Assembly: GCA_021018815.1 (NCBI GenBank)
Contig: JAITYX010000022.1
Span: 3,162,001-3,226,000 of the forward strand
DNA length: 64,000 bases
Source: Talinum fruticosum
Taxonomy: Eukaryota > Streptophyta > Magnoliopsida > Caryophyllales > Talinaceae
Direction: 5' to 3'
Shown here: piece after piece, positions 47,384-62,210 of the stretch
Layout: the number at the start of each line of letters is the position of its first letter
How positions within the stretch are numbered: position 1 is the stretch's first letter
Notes under the pieces: generated by a model
Seen by the model: the letters and a program-made list of their open reading frames with translations, nothing else
What the model was told of the DNA's origin: nothing
The model's database searches: none
Made by a program: the position numbers and the translations under genes

Positions 47384-49238
47384 TGTAACAACCCAATTTT
47401 TTAAAAAAATGTTATTATTATTATTAATTTAAATCTAGTACTAAAGTATGATTAATGCAATTTAGGCACATGATAATTGAGAATTTAACACATAATAAAT
47501 AATTTTGGTTGTAATATTGACTAGATGCACGGAAAAAAGGCAAAGGTTAATATTTTTAAGTAAAGGATTAATGGCATCATTATGCATATAGTTTAATTGG
47601 TACTTTAATGGAGATCTTTGAATACCCTTAATCATTGAATTTGTAAGCCCTAATATTTCTTATAAATACCCCTCAAATGCTAGGTAAAATACCCACTCAT
47701 CCCTTCTCTTCTCCACTCACATTTACTCACTATTACGAGATATAACTTTTTATTACGGGCATTTTACGATGATTAAAAACAAAAAGTGTCCTAAAAATAA
47801 GGCGGTGATATTTTTGTTAATAAGCGGTCTTTTATTACACCTATTACTACAGTTCTTTCATTGAACCGTAATAATAAGTCATATCTCGGCTTTTTACTAC
47901 GGTTTAATGAAAGAACCATAGTAATAGGTGCGTTTAATATTACGGTTCATTCATTGAACTGTAGTAAAAAAAAAATACTCATGTCAATTACTGCCTCTAC
48001 AATTCATTCTTCTCATTCTCTCTCCTCAAAAAAGGCTCCTCCTCTTCTTCTCATTCTCTCTTCTCAAAAGAACCTCATCCTCTTCTTCTCTTCTTTTCAT
48101 TGTCTCTCCTTAAAAGAACCTCCCCCACTTCTGCTCCCTATCTCCAATCTCTCCCCATCCCCACTTGTGGCCTCCATCGCCTCGCCTCCCTCTCCCTCGC
48201 CACTGCCCGCCGGATCACCGGAACCTCGCCGGATACGACCCGCTTCCCTCTCCGAAACCCCGACTCGGAGGATTGGGAAAGTGATTCACCGCTCTAGCAT
48301 TTTAGAGAAAGAACCATAGTAATATATACCTATTATTATGGTTCTTTCTCCGTAACCGTATTAATAGATTTTTTTACTATGATTTTGAACTGTAGTAAAA
48401 GGTCTCTATCTACTATTATGCTCGCATACACGACTCCTATTTATTGTAATAAAAGGTCTTTTTGAACCGTAGTTAAAGGTGGTTCCTATAGTATTGGCTT
48501 TTTCTACTCTTCTCTCTACTCTCATCTTGAGTGAATTATGTTATTCTTAGAGTTTATTGAAGCTACCAAGAGGTTATTTTCCAAGTGCAAATAATAAGCT
48601 ACAATGCATATTAATTCATTCATCGAAATTATCGTTTTTAGTCAAAGAGTATGTGTGTATGAGTGCAATGATTTTCAAATGTTTTCGTGACAAAGAATGC
48701 CTATATTGCCATTATTTATTGTTCATTGTTTGAGTGATCACCTCGTTATTCGTGCTCATTACCTTATTGTTCATTGTCCCTTTCGGATTGAATCATCCTT
48801 CATTGTTGGAGCATCCAAAGTCTAAGTATTTTCCTATCTTGTTTTCAAATAAAATGAATTTCACAAAATTTTTATTTTTATGATTGGGTCTATTGCTGCT
48901 GAGAGTACTCGTTCTCGGTCTTTAAATGTTTTATTATTTTCAGATAAAGTGTTAATATATGTGGATAATTTGATTATTAGGACACTCGTTTAGTTTTATT
49001 TTGTAGTTGGGATAAGTGTTTAACTATTTTAGTTATATTATAAATTCAATATGAAAAGTGTTGTTTCAACAAATGTTAGTAATTGATTGAATGATAAAGT
49101 TTATTTTTATTTTATTGAAAGGGTAGGTCTTACGTGTCTCTTTAGGCACATGACACAACACTTTAACAATTGAGTCTTTCCAAATTTTATTTGGTTTAAT
49201 GAGTTGTTACTCAAAAAAAATAAAAATTGGGTGTTACA
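47384..49238. mobile_element. Solo LTR (1855 bp) within copia leader
   Basis: Starts TGTAACAACCCAATTTTT and ends AAAAATTGGGTGTTACA, an inverted terminus of about 17 bp with TG...CA ends. Flanks TCTGC and ACTGC match at 4 of 5 bases. No internal region. It contains the CACTA element 47728-48496. TGTAACAACCC ends again suggest a Ty3/gypsy LTR. Confidence 0.75.
47728..48496. mobile_element. CACTA-type non-autonomous element (769 bp)
   Basis: Left end CACTATTACGAGATATAAC; right end CCTATAGTATTG, roughly its inverse. Flanks ACT/GCT agree at 2 of 3. Subterminal copies of GAACCGTAGTAAAAGG-like units occur in both orientations (47862-47967 and 48309-48478), the clearest CACTA hallmark. The GC-rich middle (48120-48290) may be captured gene sequence. 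Confidence 0.6.
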
Positions 49239-49462
49239 ACTGCCCTCAGCTGTCACATGTCGTCTTCTGTCTCTTCCACCGAACATCTAGACCGTCAACA
49301 TCACCACATATGCTCGCAATAGCTCTATCGATCGTTGATGGTTATTTATCGGTGCGTTCTCAATTTTCATCATTCGTCATCATGCACCAAATCATCCTTA
49401 TTGATGGTATCGTTCTTGTGTCTCCCTCTCAACGATAGCTTGCACATGGCTATTATCCTAAT

Positions 49463-50881
49463 CGAGTGGCGGATCCAGGATTTTAAGAGAGGGGGTCGGA
49501 AAAGACCGAATGGTAGGGTATAGTTTAAAAATTGGAGAGTTGTAGGATCTTTAGATACAAATAAAAGAAGTTGAAGACAACTATTAGCGAAGTCCCCTAC
49601 GACACCTCCCCCCAAAAAAATCACAAACTTTCATAGACGTGCTTGGCAAGGCTTCAAGTTTGGGAAAGCAACAATGTAAATTAATGCCCAAAACCCTACA
49701 TCATACTCTTCTCAAACAGCTAGCTAAACTAGTTAGATTGAGTAAAACATAATATAATCACTAATTTTTTTTAAAAGGCAATGAATACAACTATAAGGAA
49801 GCTATCACAAGACTAATTAGTAGCATCCGCAATTAGAGAAGCTCATTGAACAATGTATATCGCTCTTATAATTGGCATATCTTCTTCATTCAATGGTGAA
49901 TTTTTGGATCTAGAACTTAAAGGAATGGAGGATTCTTAGTTTATCTTTTTGAAATATGTAAGCGTTTTGATCTAAAATAAGAACTAAAGCAAAAATTAAA
50001 ATCACTCACAAGTCATCAATATAACTACAAAAAGCAAATTAAACAACAAAAGAAAAAAAACACAATAACTTCAGTCTTCACACAACTTAATCCATTTTCG
50101 TATATTCTAATTTCATAATCCACAATCCATAATCAAAGGAATCAAGCCTAAAATAGTAAAATTAATCTATAGAATAAAGTAATTATATGTTAAAATGGCA
50201 TAAATTAAGCCTAAAATAAAAGAAATTAAACCTAAAATCACATAAATTAAACCTTAAATTCAAATGAAATTGAAAATTTTTTAACATAGTAAACTTACAG
50301 ATTTGGGAAGAAAGGGGGAGAGGCCCTAAGTAGAAATCGGTGAATGGCTAGGCTTGGCGGCGTCATTAGTGGTGGTGGCGGGAGGAAGGTGGCGCGGTGG
50401 GTGCTGATTGGGGCGGAAGCCATTGGAAGGTTGTGGTAGTAGCCAGAGATAACTCGCTCGCGTGCGTGAGAGTGAGGGAGAGGGCATGACTAGGAGCCGG
50501 TGAGGGACTCGGGCTGGTCCGGTTGGGCGGCGTCGATAGTGGCAGCGGGTGCAACACCGGAGTAGGGGTGGCGGCCATTGGTCGAGGTAGCAGAGAAGTG
50601 TTCGCGTGGCGTGCGTAAGGGAGAGAGGAGTTTCGAAGCGGTGAAACTATGAAAAGAATAGCCAAAAAAAAAAAAACAATAGAAGGAAGCTGAAAAGTTT
50701 TAAAATGGGAGAGTAAAGTCACGGATGAAGGTTTCGAACGTCCGACCTCTCACAACCCTTAAAAGCACTTACCACTCGGGCTAAGAACTTACTTGATGAA
50801 AGAATTGCTATACAAAAATTTTATTTGTTTTTGAGAGGGGGTCAATTGACCCCACTCGACCCCATGTTGGCTCCGCCAATG
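49463..50881. mobile_element. hAT-type element (1419 bp), perfect 8-bp TSD
   Basis: ATCCTAAT at 49455-49462 is repeated exactly at 50882-50889. Ends CGAGTGGCGGATCCAGG and GGCTCCGCCAATG are inverted and match the GTGGCGGAGCCA terminus common to many plant hAT elements. The copia gag frame resumes across it. No transposase; on the minus strand, 50722-50366 is a GC-rich open segment (118 codons, Ser/Pro/Thr-rich) resembling a captured exon. Confidence 0.9.
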
Positions 50882-51129
50882 ATCCTAATCCCGATAATGC
50901 TTATTGGCTTCAGGTCGATCAACTTGTTCATTCTTGGATATTTCTACCATATACAAAGATCTTCTTTGTGAAGTGCGTAATTTAAATCACACCCTTGATA
51001 TTTGGAGACGTTTGGGGACTCATTTCAATACCACAAGTCTCGCACAGGACCTTGAGTTACTAACTATCTTCTCAAATGGATGAATTTGTAATATAATCAA
51101 ATTGCCAATGAAACTTTAGAACAACTTAG

Positions 51130-52745
51130 TTTTTTTAAATAAAAGGTTAGTGATATTTATATTAACTTTCTCATGACAAAACAGTTGCAATACTTCAAGA
51201 TGATCCCTTGATAGTGCAAAATAAGATAGACTTCCAATCTGTATTTGATCACTTTGCCACATTCTTGCACTAAGGTAAATGCATCTCTCGTGTTGTCTTG
51301 AAATATTCTTTTGTCCCTATCTTGCCGAAGAAATATAACACCACAGTCATTACCATATATCTCAACTCTTTTATCCTCTTTGAACTCCCATGCTCGCAAC
51401 AGATTAGCCTACTAATTCCCCATATTACCTCCACAATATCATGTCGCATCATCTAATTCATTATTTGTTTTAGAATTAGGGATGACAACAGGGCGGAGAT
51501 TGCCCGACCCCTACGGGGCCCCTGCCCGAAATGGGGAAAAATCCCCGCCCTAATGGGCGATAGGGCGGGGGTGGGGGAAAAAGATATTTCCTCGCTAGGA
51601 ACGAGGATTATTTTTATCCCTAATCCCGGCCTCATTCCCTATTTTTTTTATTTTTCTAATTCGTAATATTATGTGAAGAGCATTCTAGTCATCTTAAACT
51701 ATTTTTACCCTCGGTATACAACCCAACACTTCATCTCCGGACACCACATTCCTCAACCCCTCTCTCTTCTTTCTTTATTTCCTTTCCCCTTTCTTCTCCA
51801 GACAGTTTCCGCCTTCCCTTCTCTCTTTTCTCTCTTTTCTCTCTCTCTCTCCTTTCCACTCCTCTGTCCACCCGTTCTCCTCTCCCCCGTCTCTCTCCTG
51901 TCTCCCTTTTTTCCTCCATAAACTTTGAATAAGTTCCTTCAAGAATGAAATTGAACTATGAAGTACCGTCGCCCACTTCATCGCTTCGTCATCACCACCG
52001 GTAATTTAGGTCCTCCAAGCCCCGGTCTATTTTTAATTTTTCGGTTATTTTTTTCTAATTTATGGAGATCTAATGTTCTAAATCTATCTTTTACATGAAT
52101 TATAAGTGAAAATAGATTTAATTTTTGACAATTATGAATTTTATTTGAGTTATTATACTTGGGGATTGGGGTCCCATTGGGGATCGGGGACCCACCGAGA
52201 CCTGGGCCAGGAGCTGCTTCTTCCCATGAAGCGGGGACTGGGGTGGGGACAGAGCAGAGGTTAGGCAACAGGGACGGGGAAGGGATGGGGAGGGCACTCC
52301 CGGCCTCGATACGCCCCATTATCATCCCTATTTAGAACCCATTATGTATATTGACATTCAAAGAAGAGGTGTTTGTGGGGCTCAACATCATTGTGGCATA
52401 AAACAAAGTCTAGATCACAGTTTATACCAAATTGTTGCACCTTGTCTCTTGGAAAGAGCCTTTGATGCAGTACAAGCCAAGCTATAAAAGCTCATTTAGC
52501 GATTCTCTTTCTTATGCCAAATGATTTTGTACCTACTTTTAGTTGAAAGTAGGGCCTTTATTTCTAATCCATTCATAGCCTGAGGTAGTGGTGTGCACTC
52601 CATCAATTGTGTAGATCTATTGTCCAGTTTCCCTGTTAAAGCCTTGTAGCATTCTGTCTCTGACTTGCGGTAGCTTCTTCTAGTGCCAGTTGTCTTTGGC
52701 TGAGTTTTGACACTGCACATGTTTCTTCTCATATAATAGTTATTT
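51130..52745 (-). mobile_element. LINE (non-LTR retrotransposon) 3' end, minus strand
   Basis: Minus strand, interrupted by the hAT MITE 51477-52330. Right part (52500-52331) reads 'AFIAWLVLHQRLFPRDKVQQ', then 'VLCHND' and 'HKHLFFECQYT': the zinc-binding domain at the C-terminus of plant LINE reverse transcriptases. Left part (51476-51157) carries the usual LINE tail, with 'KRIFQDNTRDAFTLVQECGK'. An A-run (T-run 51130-51136) ends the element. It is 5'-truncated near 52745, frameshifted and dead. Confidence 0.75.
51477..52330. mobile_element. hAT-type MITE in LINE (854 bp)
   Basis: Ends TAGGGATGACAACAGGGCGG and the inverse of TAGGGATGATAATGGGGCG; flanks TTTAGAAT (51469-51476) and TTTAGAAC (52331-52338) match at 7 of 8. 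GC-rich termini, a CT-rich leader (51755-51915), then ATGAAGTACC...CACCACCG and a GGTAATTT donor-like site, and a T-rich part. Same family and architecture as 22818-23574. Confidence 0.9.
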
Positions 52746-52764
52746 ATCCATTTCCATAGAGAAA

Positions 52765-52860
52765 TTTAGTCTTTTAACACAAATGTCATCATAAATTTTG
52801 TGTTTCTTTTATATTACCTCATATACTAAAAGTAACAAATATTATGAAATGAAGGGAGTA
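52765..52860. mobile_element. Stowaway MITE, one end
   Basis: Ends ATATTATGAAATGAAGGGAG TA, an inverse Stowaway terminus, and shares GTCTTTTAACACAAAT with the MITE at 37441-37743. The other end is missing. Confidence 0.55.
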
Positions 52861-53595
52861 GTATATCATATGATAGGACAAAGAAAAATAAATACACTTG
52901 AATCCTTTAGTTGGATGCAATTATAGTGATTGTCGTTATACGACAACTATCATAATTGTTAAAATCTCAATGTTACATGAGTTAAATTTGATCTTAACCG
53001 TTAATTTTTTTAACTTTTAATTGTGTTGAAAGATATACATCAAAAATAAATTACTAAATTTTTTAATTGAAATTATAGTTGTGATTGTAGTATACTGATA
53101 GTCATTATAACTTTTTGTCCAATAATTTTAATTATTAAGTTGATAACTCATAGAGATATATTTTTGTTTTCATTAGTTTTGCACATAAAAAATTATTTAA
53201 TATTTTCTGCTAAATAAAGCTCTTAAAAGAATCTATGTGTGAACCATATAAAAAATAAATCTATGGGACCAAACACTAAATACATATACATAAACTAAAT
53301 ACATATTGGGCCTCTTCATTGGGGCGATAACTTGTGGAAGAGGCATTACTCATTCTTTCTTAGGATCTTTTTTTATTATTATTATTTTGATATTCCTATG
53401 ATTTTCAATTCATTTCAATCAAATTAATTTCTGGCTTAGAAAGGACGGAAAAATGGTATTTGACATAAACAGTAGGGCCCTTTCCCTCGAGAAGTACATG
53501 AGGCCTATATTTAATGTTATCTAACAAGTACCACATTAAAAATTAGTCATTATTATACTCGTTTGATTAAAAAGCATATAAAAGATTAAATTATC
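52861..53595. other. AT-rich non-coding stretch
   Basis: Nothing recognisable. Confidence 0.4.
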
Positions 53596-53706
53596 GATAA
53601 GCGGTTGCTTGAGGTGATAGTGACCTTATCTTAATAAGAAGAACACAAGTTTAAATTTTTAAAAGATATCTGTTCGGAGGACTTTTACTTTAAACATTCA
53701 CAATTG

Positions 53707-53800
<94 letters not shown>

Positions 53801-53918
53801 GAAGCGGTTGATTGAGGTGATAGTGACCTTATCTTAATAAGAACACAAGTTTAAATTTTTTAAAAGATATTTGTTCAGAAAACTTTTACTTTAAACATTC
53901 ACAATTGAAAATATATAG

Positions 53919-53972
<54 letters not shown>
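53596..53972. repeat. 203-bp tandem duplication with (TA)n tracts
   Basis: GCGGTTG-TTGAGGTGATAGTG begins at 53601 and 53804. Each copy runs about 115 bp through CATTCACAATTGAAAATATA and then into a TA microsatellite (53711-53797 and 53921-53972). Confidence 0.85.
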
Positions 53973-56462
<2,490 letters not shown>

Positions 56463-56952
56463 TATATATATATATATTCCGGCGAGTCCGTGGTGGCGGT
56501 TATTAGGCCCAAAATCACGGTGGCCAGTAGTGATACTGTAAACCAGAAGGTGGCTGGTGGTGATGCTGTGAACTAGAAGAGCGGGAGTAGTGGTGAAGTG
56601 TGGAGGAGGTGTAGAGGTTGGATTGGATGTTTCGGCGAGTCAACCATCTATTTTTCGGATATTCCGGTGATGTTGGCGGTCCGGTGACGGTGGACCGGTG
56701 ACGTTGGTTTGGCGGTCCGGCGACATTGATTACTACCAAGACAACAAGAGAGAAGAGGGTGCGAGTGGCGGCTGAAGGAATGAACTAGTGGGTAGAAGTT
56801 AGGGTTTAATCCGAACCATTAGATTATAAATAGAGAGTGTAGATTAAAAGTTGATATTTCTTATCTAAACCTTTAGTTCTCATTGGATATGATTATATAT
56901 ATATATATATATTGATATTTCTTATCTAAACCTTTAGTTCTCATTGGATATG

Positions 56953-57008
<56 letters not shown>
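56463..57008. mobile_element. Related TA-embedded element with duplicated 3' end
   Basis: CGGTGG/CCGGCGA-rich interior (56480-56780). Its end TTAGTTCTCATTGGATATGAT is the inverse of the left TIR at 55545. This end plus (TA)n occurs twice (56850-56912 and 56912-57008). It could be the right half of one larger element starting at 55545. Confidence 0.5.
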
Positions 57009-57011
<3 letters not shown>

Positions 57012-57385
57012 ATTGTAACAAATGAAAGGAGGGAATAGAGTGAGAGTGAGAGGATTAAATTTCAACCATTCATTTCAAATATAAGAGTCAAGATTAAAAC
57101 AAAGTTATTTTATATCATTCGTGGGTGCAAGATATAAATTTTCAATTTGGAGTTCAACATGCCCTAAATTAGATGCATTTGAAGTAGGGTTTTTATAAAT
57201 TCCGGTGGCTTTACCGCCAAAAAAGTGAAAAAAGCAATGAGCCATGGTGGTTTTAGGGTGACGTAATGGAGATGGAAGTAATTAAAATTTTTTATTTGGT
57301 AGATTAATTTCAACCACTCATTTTAATCCAATGGCCATATTAATCCTCTCACTCTCACCTTATACCTCTCCTCTCATTAGATACA

Positions 57386-57391
<6 letters not shown>
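57009..57391. mobile_element. TIR element embedded in TA microsatellite, 2
   Basis: Left GTAACAAATGAAAGGAGGG and inverse right GTATCTAATGAGAGGAGAGG align through GTGAGAGTGAGAGGATTAA (about 45 bp). (TA)n lies on both sides (56953-57008 and 57401-57429). 383 bp, non-coding, a different family from element 1. Confidence 0.7.
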
Positions 57392-57429
<38 letters not shown>

Positions 57430-57430
<1 letters not shown>

Positions 57431-58575
57431 TAGTTTTTACCCGCGCTAAAGCACGTGATATATTAATATATAGAAATATTAAAGAGAAATTTTTACCATT
57501 TAATAGGCGAAATTTCAATGATAGTTGTTATATCAAAAAATAAATTCTAAATGACATAAAAATATTTTACAATAATAATTTTAAAAAATAATTTCAGAAA
57601 TAAAAATTACGTAAATCCTAATTATGAATAACGTAATAAAATATCGTCTCAAAATTATTACTATTTATTCTATAACTCATAATAGAATGCATAATATTTA
57701 TTTTATAAAAATAATACCCAATAATGTAAAAATAATACTTAGGAAAAAAAGTCTCATGATATGAGCCAAAAATCTAATCGGTTAACTCTATATATATATA
57801 TTATAACCTATTAGAATCGAGGTTGTTAGAATTGATATCTTAGTTAAAATCGATTTGAGGGGGATGGTTAAAATCAAAATCATAGAATTGGATCGATGAT
57901 CGTAAGATTCTAATATTTGTTTGTAATAATAAAATTATTTTTTAAAAAATAAAAATATTTGTAACATTTATAAATATTTATAAAAATCCAGTGCAACTAT
58001 ACTCTGTCGAAAATTTTGATACAAAATATAATTATTTATAGCTACTTTATGAATTTTATTTAGAATTATGGAATTAAATTCTAATGAATCGAGGATCGTA
58101 ACATCGTAGAATAATTTTACAATTCTACCATACATTTTATGAATTAAATTAGGATCATAATATTCTAATGAATCGTATAATCGTAGGATGGTTATATCCA
58201 GATTGCAAGTTTAATAACCATCATTAAAATGTCGATACATATGAGTATAAATTATCAATAATAGGCTAGCATATATCATCACAATACAAACACACAAAAT
58301 TTCACTTCTACCCTCCCAATAAGATGAATAGGTATTTACCTTGAAAATAATCCATTTAAAATTATAGAATTTATAAGCATACAATTTATAACAACACATA
58401 AGGAGTACATTTCCATTAAAGTTTTTATATATAAAAATATTATACCTTGGTAGTCTAATTCAAATGAATGTGTAGTCTTCCAACATTGTAAAAAAAAAAA
58501 AAACTTTAAGGAGTACATATAATTCAACCATCATAAAATTCAATTATTTAAAATCTACATATATATAAATATCAT
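57430..58575. other. AT-rich non-coding stretch
   Basis: Repeated GAATCG/GATCGTA words at 57810-58195 hint at subterminal repeats of a decayed element. No gene. Confidence 0.35.
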
Positions 58576-58576
58576 C

Positions 58577-58770
58577 AGTTTATGTTCTTTTATGTTCGTT
58601 TATGTTTGTTCCTTTCTTGTTTTAACAACTCATTTACGTTCGTTTATGTTCATTTCTATTCGTCTATGTTCGTTTTTACTCTTTTATGTTCATGTCTGTT
58701 CTTTTACGTTCGTTACCTTCATTTATGTTCATTTCTGTTTATGTTTATGTTTATTTTATGTGCATTTTGT
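58577..58770. repeat. Degenerate TTTATGTTCG minisatellite
   Basis: About 18 degenerate 10-11 bp units of (T)TTTATGTTCG/TTCATTTCTG. Overlapping 64-83 codon Phe/Cys-rich open frames are artefacts. Confidence 0.8.
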
Positions 58771-58844
58771 ATGTAAGTTCGAACAGCACCCTATATCATC
58801 GGTCAAACAAAAAAAACACACATTGATGAATGTCAACTATTAAC

Positions 58845-61800
58845 TAAAGATTAGACAATAACGTCCCATTAACAATTTTCTCTTTACATCCATTGATTTA
58901 TTTGGAGAGAAATGTAAGGAATATTAAATTTTTAGAATATAAAAGCATATCAAAAGTTGGAAATACTCATAAAAAAACCAAAAAATAGAAATAAAAAAAT
59001 TTTAATCAAAATATTCACTTATAAAAATTGAAATATTTAAATATAATGATATAGACAATATACAAAATCACGATCATGTTTATGAGAAATTTTATACCCA
59101 CTTAAATACTATCTTTTGGGTTGTTGTCATAGTATGATAATGATATAAAATATGAAAAAAAGAAAAGATTATAATTCAAGTTGTTTTAAAAGATATAATA
59201 GCTTCTAATTAAATCAATATGGAATTTGAGCTCAAATAAATAATTTTTACACACAAAGAGATTCCATCCCAACAATGGCCTAATTAATATGTAGAGAGTA
59301 AGAGATGAATATGATTATACTAATATATTTAAAGGGAGAACTAATTTAAAGTAAAAAATTAATTTGGAAGGAAAATGGAATTTAAAAGCTGATTAGAGGA
59401 AAAAATGATCTATTTATATATTTATAGAGGAATAAATTTTTTAAAATTTTTTTTATCACGGACTAATTTTTAAGTTAGATTTACTTTTATTTAAATGATA
59501 ATTTTGAACCTGGTAACTGAATAATTATTGCTAGCCATATAATATTTCCAATGGTTATTTTTTTATAAATAAATATTTATAATAATATTTAGTAAAAGTG
59601 TACTAAATAAATACTTAGAAATTTTAGTAAATAAATGCCTAGTAATATATATATAATCTTTCCATAAATTATATTTTAGATATTTTTGATAAAATAAAAA
59701 TAATTTAGTTTAAATTTTAAAATAATAGAAAAAGGAGGGAAGCAATTTGAAAGGGATTATTTAGGCAAAATTTAATGTGGTGCAAGTAACAATTCAAAAA
59801 AACATTTCAATTATAGTATTATATATATATATATATTAAATTTCTACCGTTTATATGTATTAAATTGATTAGAACCACTCATTTTTTTCTTATAATTAAC
59901 TAGAAAAATGGATTTTAAAAATAGATTTTGTTTCTTAATTAAAATGGATTTTAAAGCTTTAGCACCCCCAAATTATGGTGGCAAAAATCCGGCAAATGCA
60001 TTAGCCAGTGACTATGCTGAAAAACCAAACACAAGTATAACGCAGACAAACCGGTGAACCTGGAATTAGACTCGACACCTGCATTATTGAGGAAGCCGAC
60101 GACCCAGACCCACCGTAATTTGTTCGTCATTTTGGTCCATCCATTGTATTTTTGCATAATAATTTTTAATATATATATATATATGAAAATTAAAAATAAT
60201 TTAAAGATCAATCAATATTTGAAAAAATAGGTTTGCCAGTTATCATAGGACCTATTAATCTATTTAATCAAAATAGTAATGGACCCATCTTTTCGCATAT
60301 AAAAATATCCTAATAGCATCCATCTTTTCTAATAAAGGGCTGTCATCAACTATAAGCCTAAAACTTTCATCTGTTTTTAATAAATTCTCTCCCTTGTTAT
60401 ATTCCAAAAAAAAAAAAAATCTCCCTTTCATTAGAGTTAGGGTTATCTATCATAGTGTGGGTTTTTGGCTATTCATCTTCGCGGTAAGTTTTTTCTTACC
60501 CTGGTGTGAGTTTTTCATAAATTTGAATATTTTAGATTGCGGAACTTCATATATTTTTACAAGCATAATCTATCATGTTAAATAGATATCTGTTTCATAG
60601 AATTATATTATAATTCGCCAACGTTCGAGAAAGACGCAGTAGTATTGAAAAACATAATTAGAAATTAGAAGAATGCTACAAATTTAGAGTCAATTAACAA
60701 TATATTTATGATTAATTTTTGGAGGTAATGATTTATTTTGATGCTTTAGATAATTATCATGTTACATAATTTTCATTGTAGAAAATGTAAATTTTGTTTT
60801 TAAAAAAATGGGATGTTCCTTTGTTCCCAAGTCGTCTTCAACTCCATTATGGTCTGGAAGTCGACAACCAATGAACAGAATACTTTAACCATCTATTAAA
60901 CAATCATATCTTATTACTTTAACCATCTCACAATAAGTAAAGTAAATCGAAAATATACAAATTTAAAATTAAACTAATTAATCATAAACGATACAGATGA
61001 TCTCACATAATTGAATTTTACACACGTGAGAAATGTAAGTTGGAAATTTGGTCACACATCACTATATTTTAGAATTACTCATAAAGGGGGAAAAAGTAGC
61101 ACTAAAATAGACTGAAAGTTGGCTAAGTTTGCACCCTCACCATCACATCCATACGAGAAACTACACCACCTAGTAATTAACCAAAATAGTGGCACTAGGC
61201 TAAACTAGTCTTCTTACAAGTTGGTGATATGAAAACAGAGTTGGAAACTCCTCAAACTCATTAACAAGTCTTTTTCATGGTAAGTATAATATCACAACAA
61301 CTAGTTGCCTGTAACGTAAGTCCCACATGCAACTGCGGTTTCATTTCAACACACTTCTTAATCTTTTCACTGTTCTTATCAATGACAGATTTACAAATTT
61401 TATATATGGATGTCTACTTTTTAGTGACTCGGACATTTACAGCTCAATCATCTATGTACCGCTCGTTCTTAATCAAGACCCCTCCTTATTGGCTGCTTCT
61501 TTTCGTTCTTAGCTTAATATGATTTTATTTTGAAAGTTATAAGAGAGGTATAAAGACGTGTAGGAAAAAAACAGAGTTGGTATTTATTAGAGAGGAAATC
61601 CTTGATTTGACATTTATAATCAATCCAAATGCATGCCTTCTAGTTTGCTTAAAAAAGATGGGTACGTATTACTATAATAATAAGACAAAGAATAATTTTT
61701 GAGGCTTCTTGCTATAGTTAGTATATGCTTTTTGCGTTTTACTAATAAAATCATCATATCCCCAGAAAAAGAACGAGGATAAATGCAATGACTTTGTACC

Positions 61801-62084
61801 TCTTTTAAAACTTAACATAATTGTAGATTCAAAATTTTTAGAGCTAATAAAATAATATTAATTTTTTATTATTCGATATTTAATATACTTTGAAGAATAC
61901 AACAAAAACAACCATCAAAATGCTAATCAAAGGAAAATTTTGAGATCAGAACAGTAATAAAAGGTAATCAAAGAAGGAAAGAAAAAATAGGGTATCATAA
62001 GAATTCCTTGCAATTGCATAATGGCAACCAGAGGACAAACCCATGAAGTATGAGTTAGCTGTTGCTTCCTTGCTATGGTGGAAA
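58845..62084. other. AT-rich non-coding stretch
   Basis: 3.2 kb with no recognisable gene. A mid-GC patch at 59960-60130 has short open segments on both strands without family resemblance. Confidence 0.4.
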
Positions 62085-62210
62085 AAGGGGAAAAACATAT
62101 TGAAAACCTAGCTGAGCCTAAACTTTGTAAGCTCAGTGAGCCTGAGCCTGGCTCATATATGACTGACCCGAGGCTAAGTCGGCCACAGTTAAGTTCGGCT
62201 TGACTCAGTT
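62085..62210. mobile_element. Possible hAT subterminal fragment
   Basis: Repeated GAGCCTGAGCCTGGCTC-type words recall the GAGCC-rich arms of 27088-30700; no termini. Confidence 0.3.

Larger units (their letters stand above)
46527..51129 (+). mobile_element. Copia element 5' part, host of nested insertions
   Basis: Copia LTR end, primer-binding-like site (46888), leader and gag pieces 46886-47383, 49239-49462 and 50882-51129. Between them sit a solo LTR and a hAT element. Gag reads 'HGYY' before and 'PNPDNAYWLQVDQLVHSWIF' after the hAT insertion, as in copia gag proteins, but frameshifts follow. Sequence beyond 51129 is cut by a LINE; no pol is seen. Confidence 0.7.

Noticed and set aside
47861..48319. 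152-codon open frame rich in Ser/Pro/Leu
   Set aside because: It spans CACTA subterminal repeats and a CT-rich core; there is no conserved domain.
51673..51981. Several open frames on both strands rich in Ser/Pro or Glu/Arg
   Set aside because: They derive from the CT-rich leader of the hAT MITE 51477-52330.
58582..58843. Phe/Cys/Tyr-rich open frames suggesting a membrane protein
   Set aside because: They are produced by the TTTATGTTCG minisatellite.
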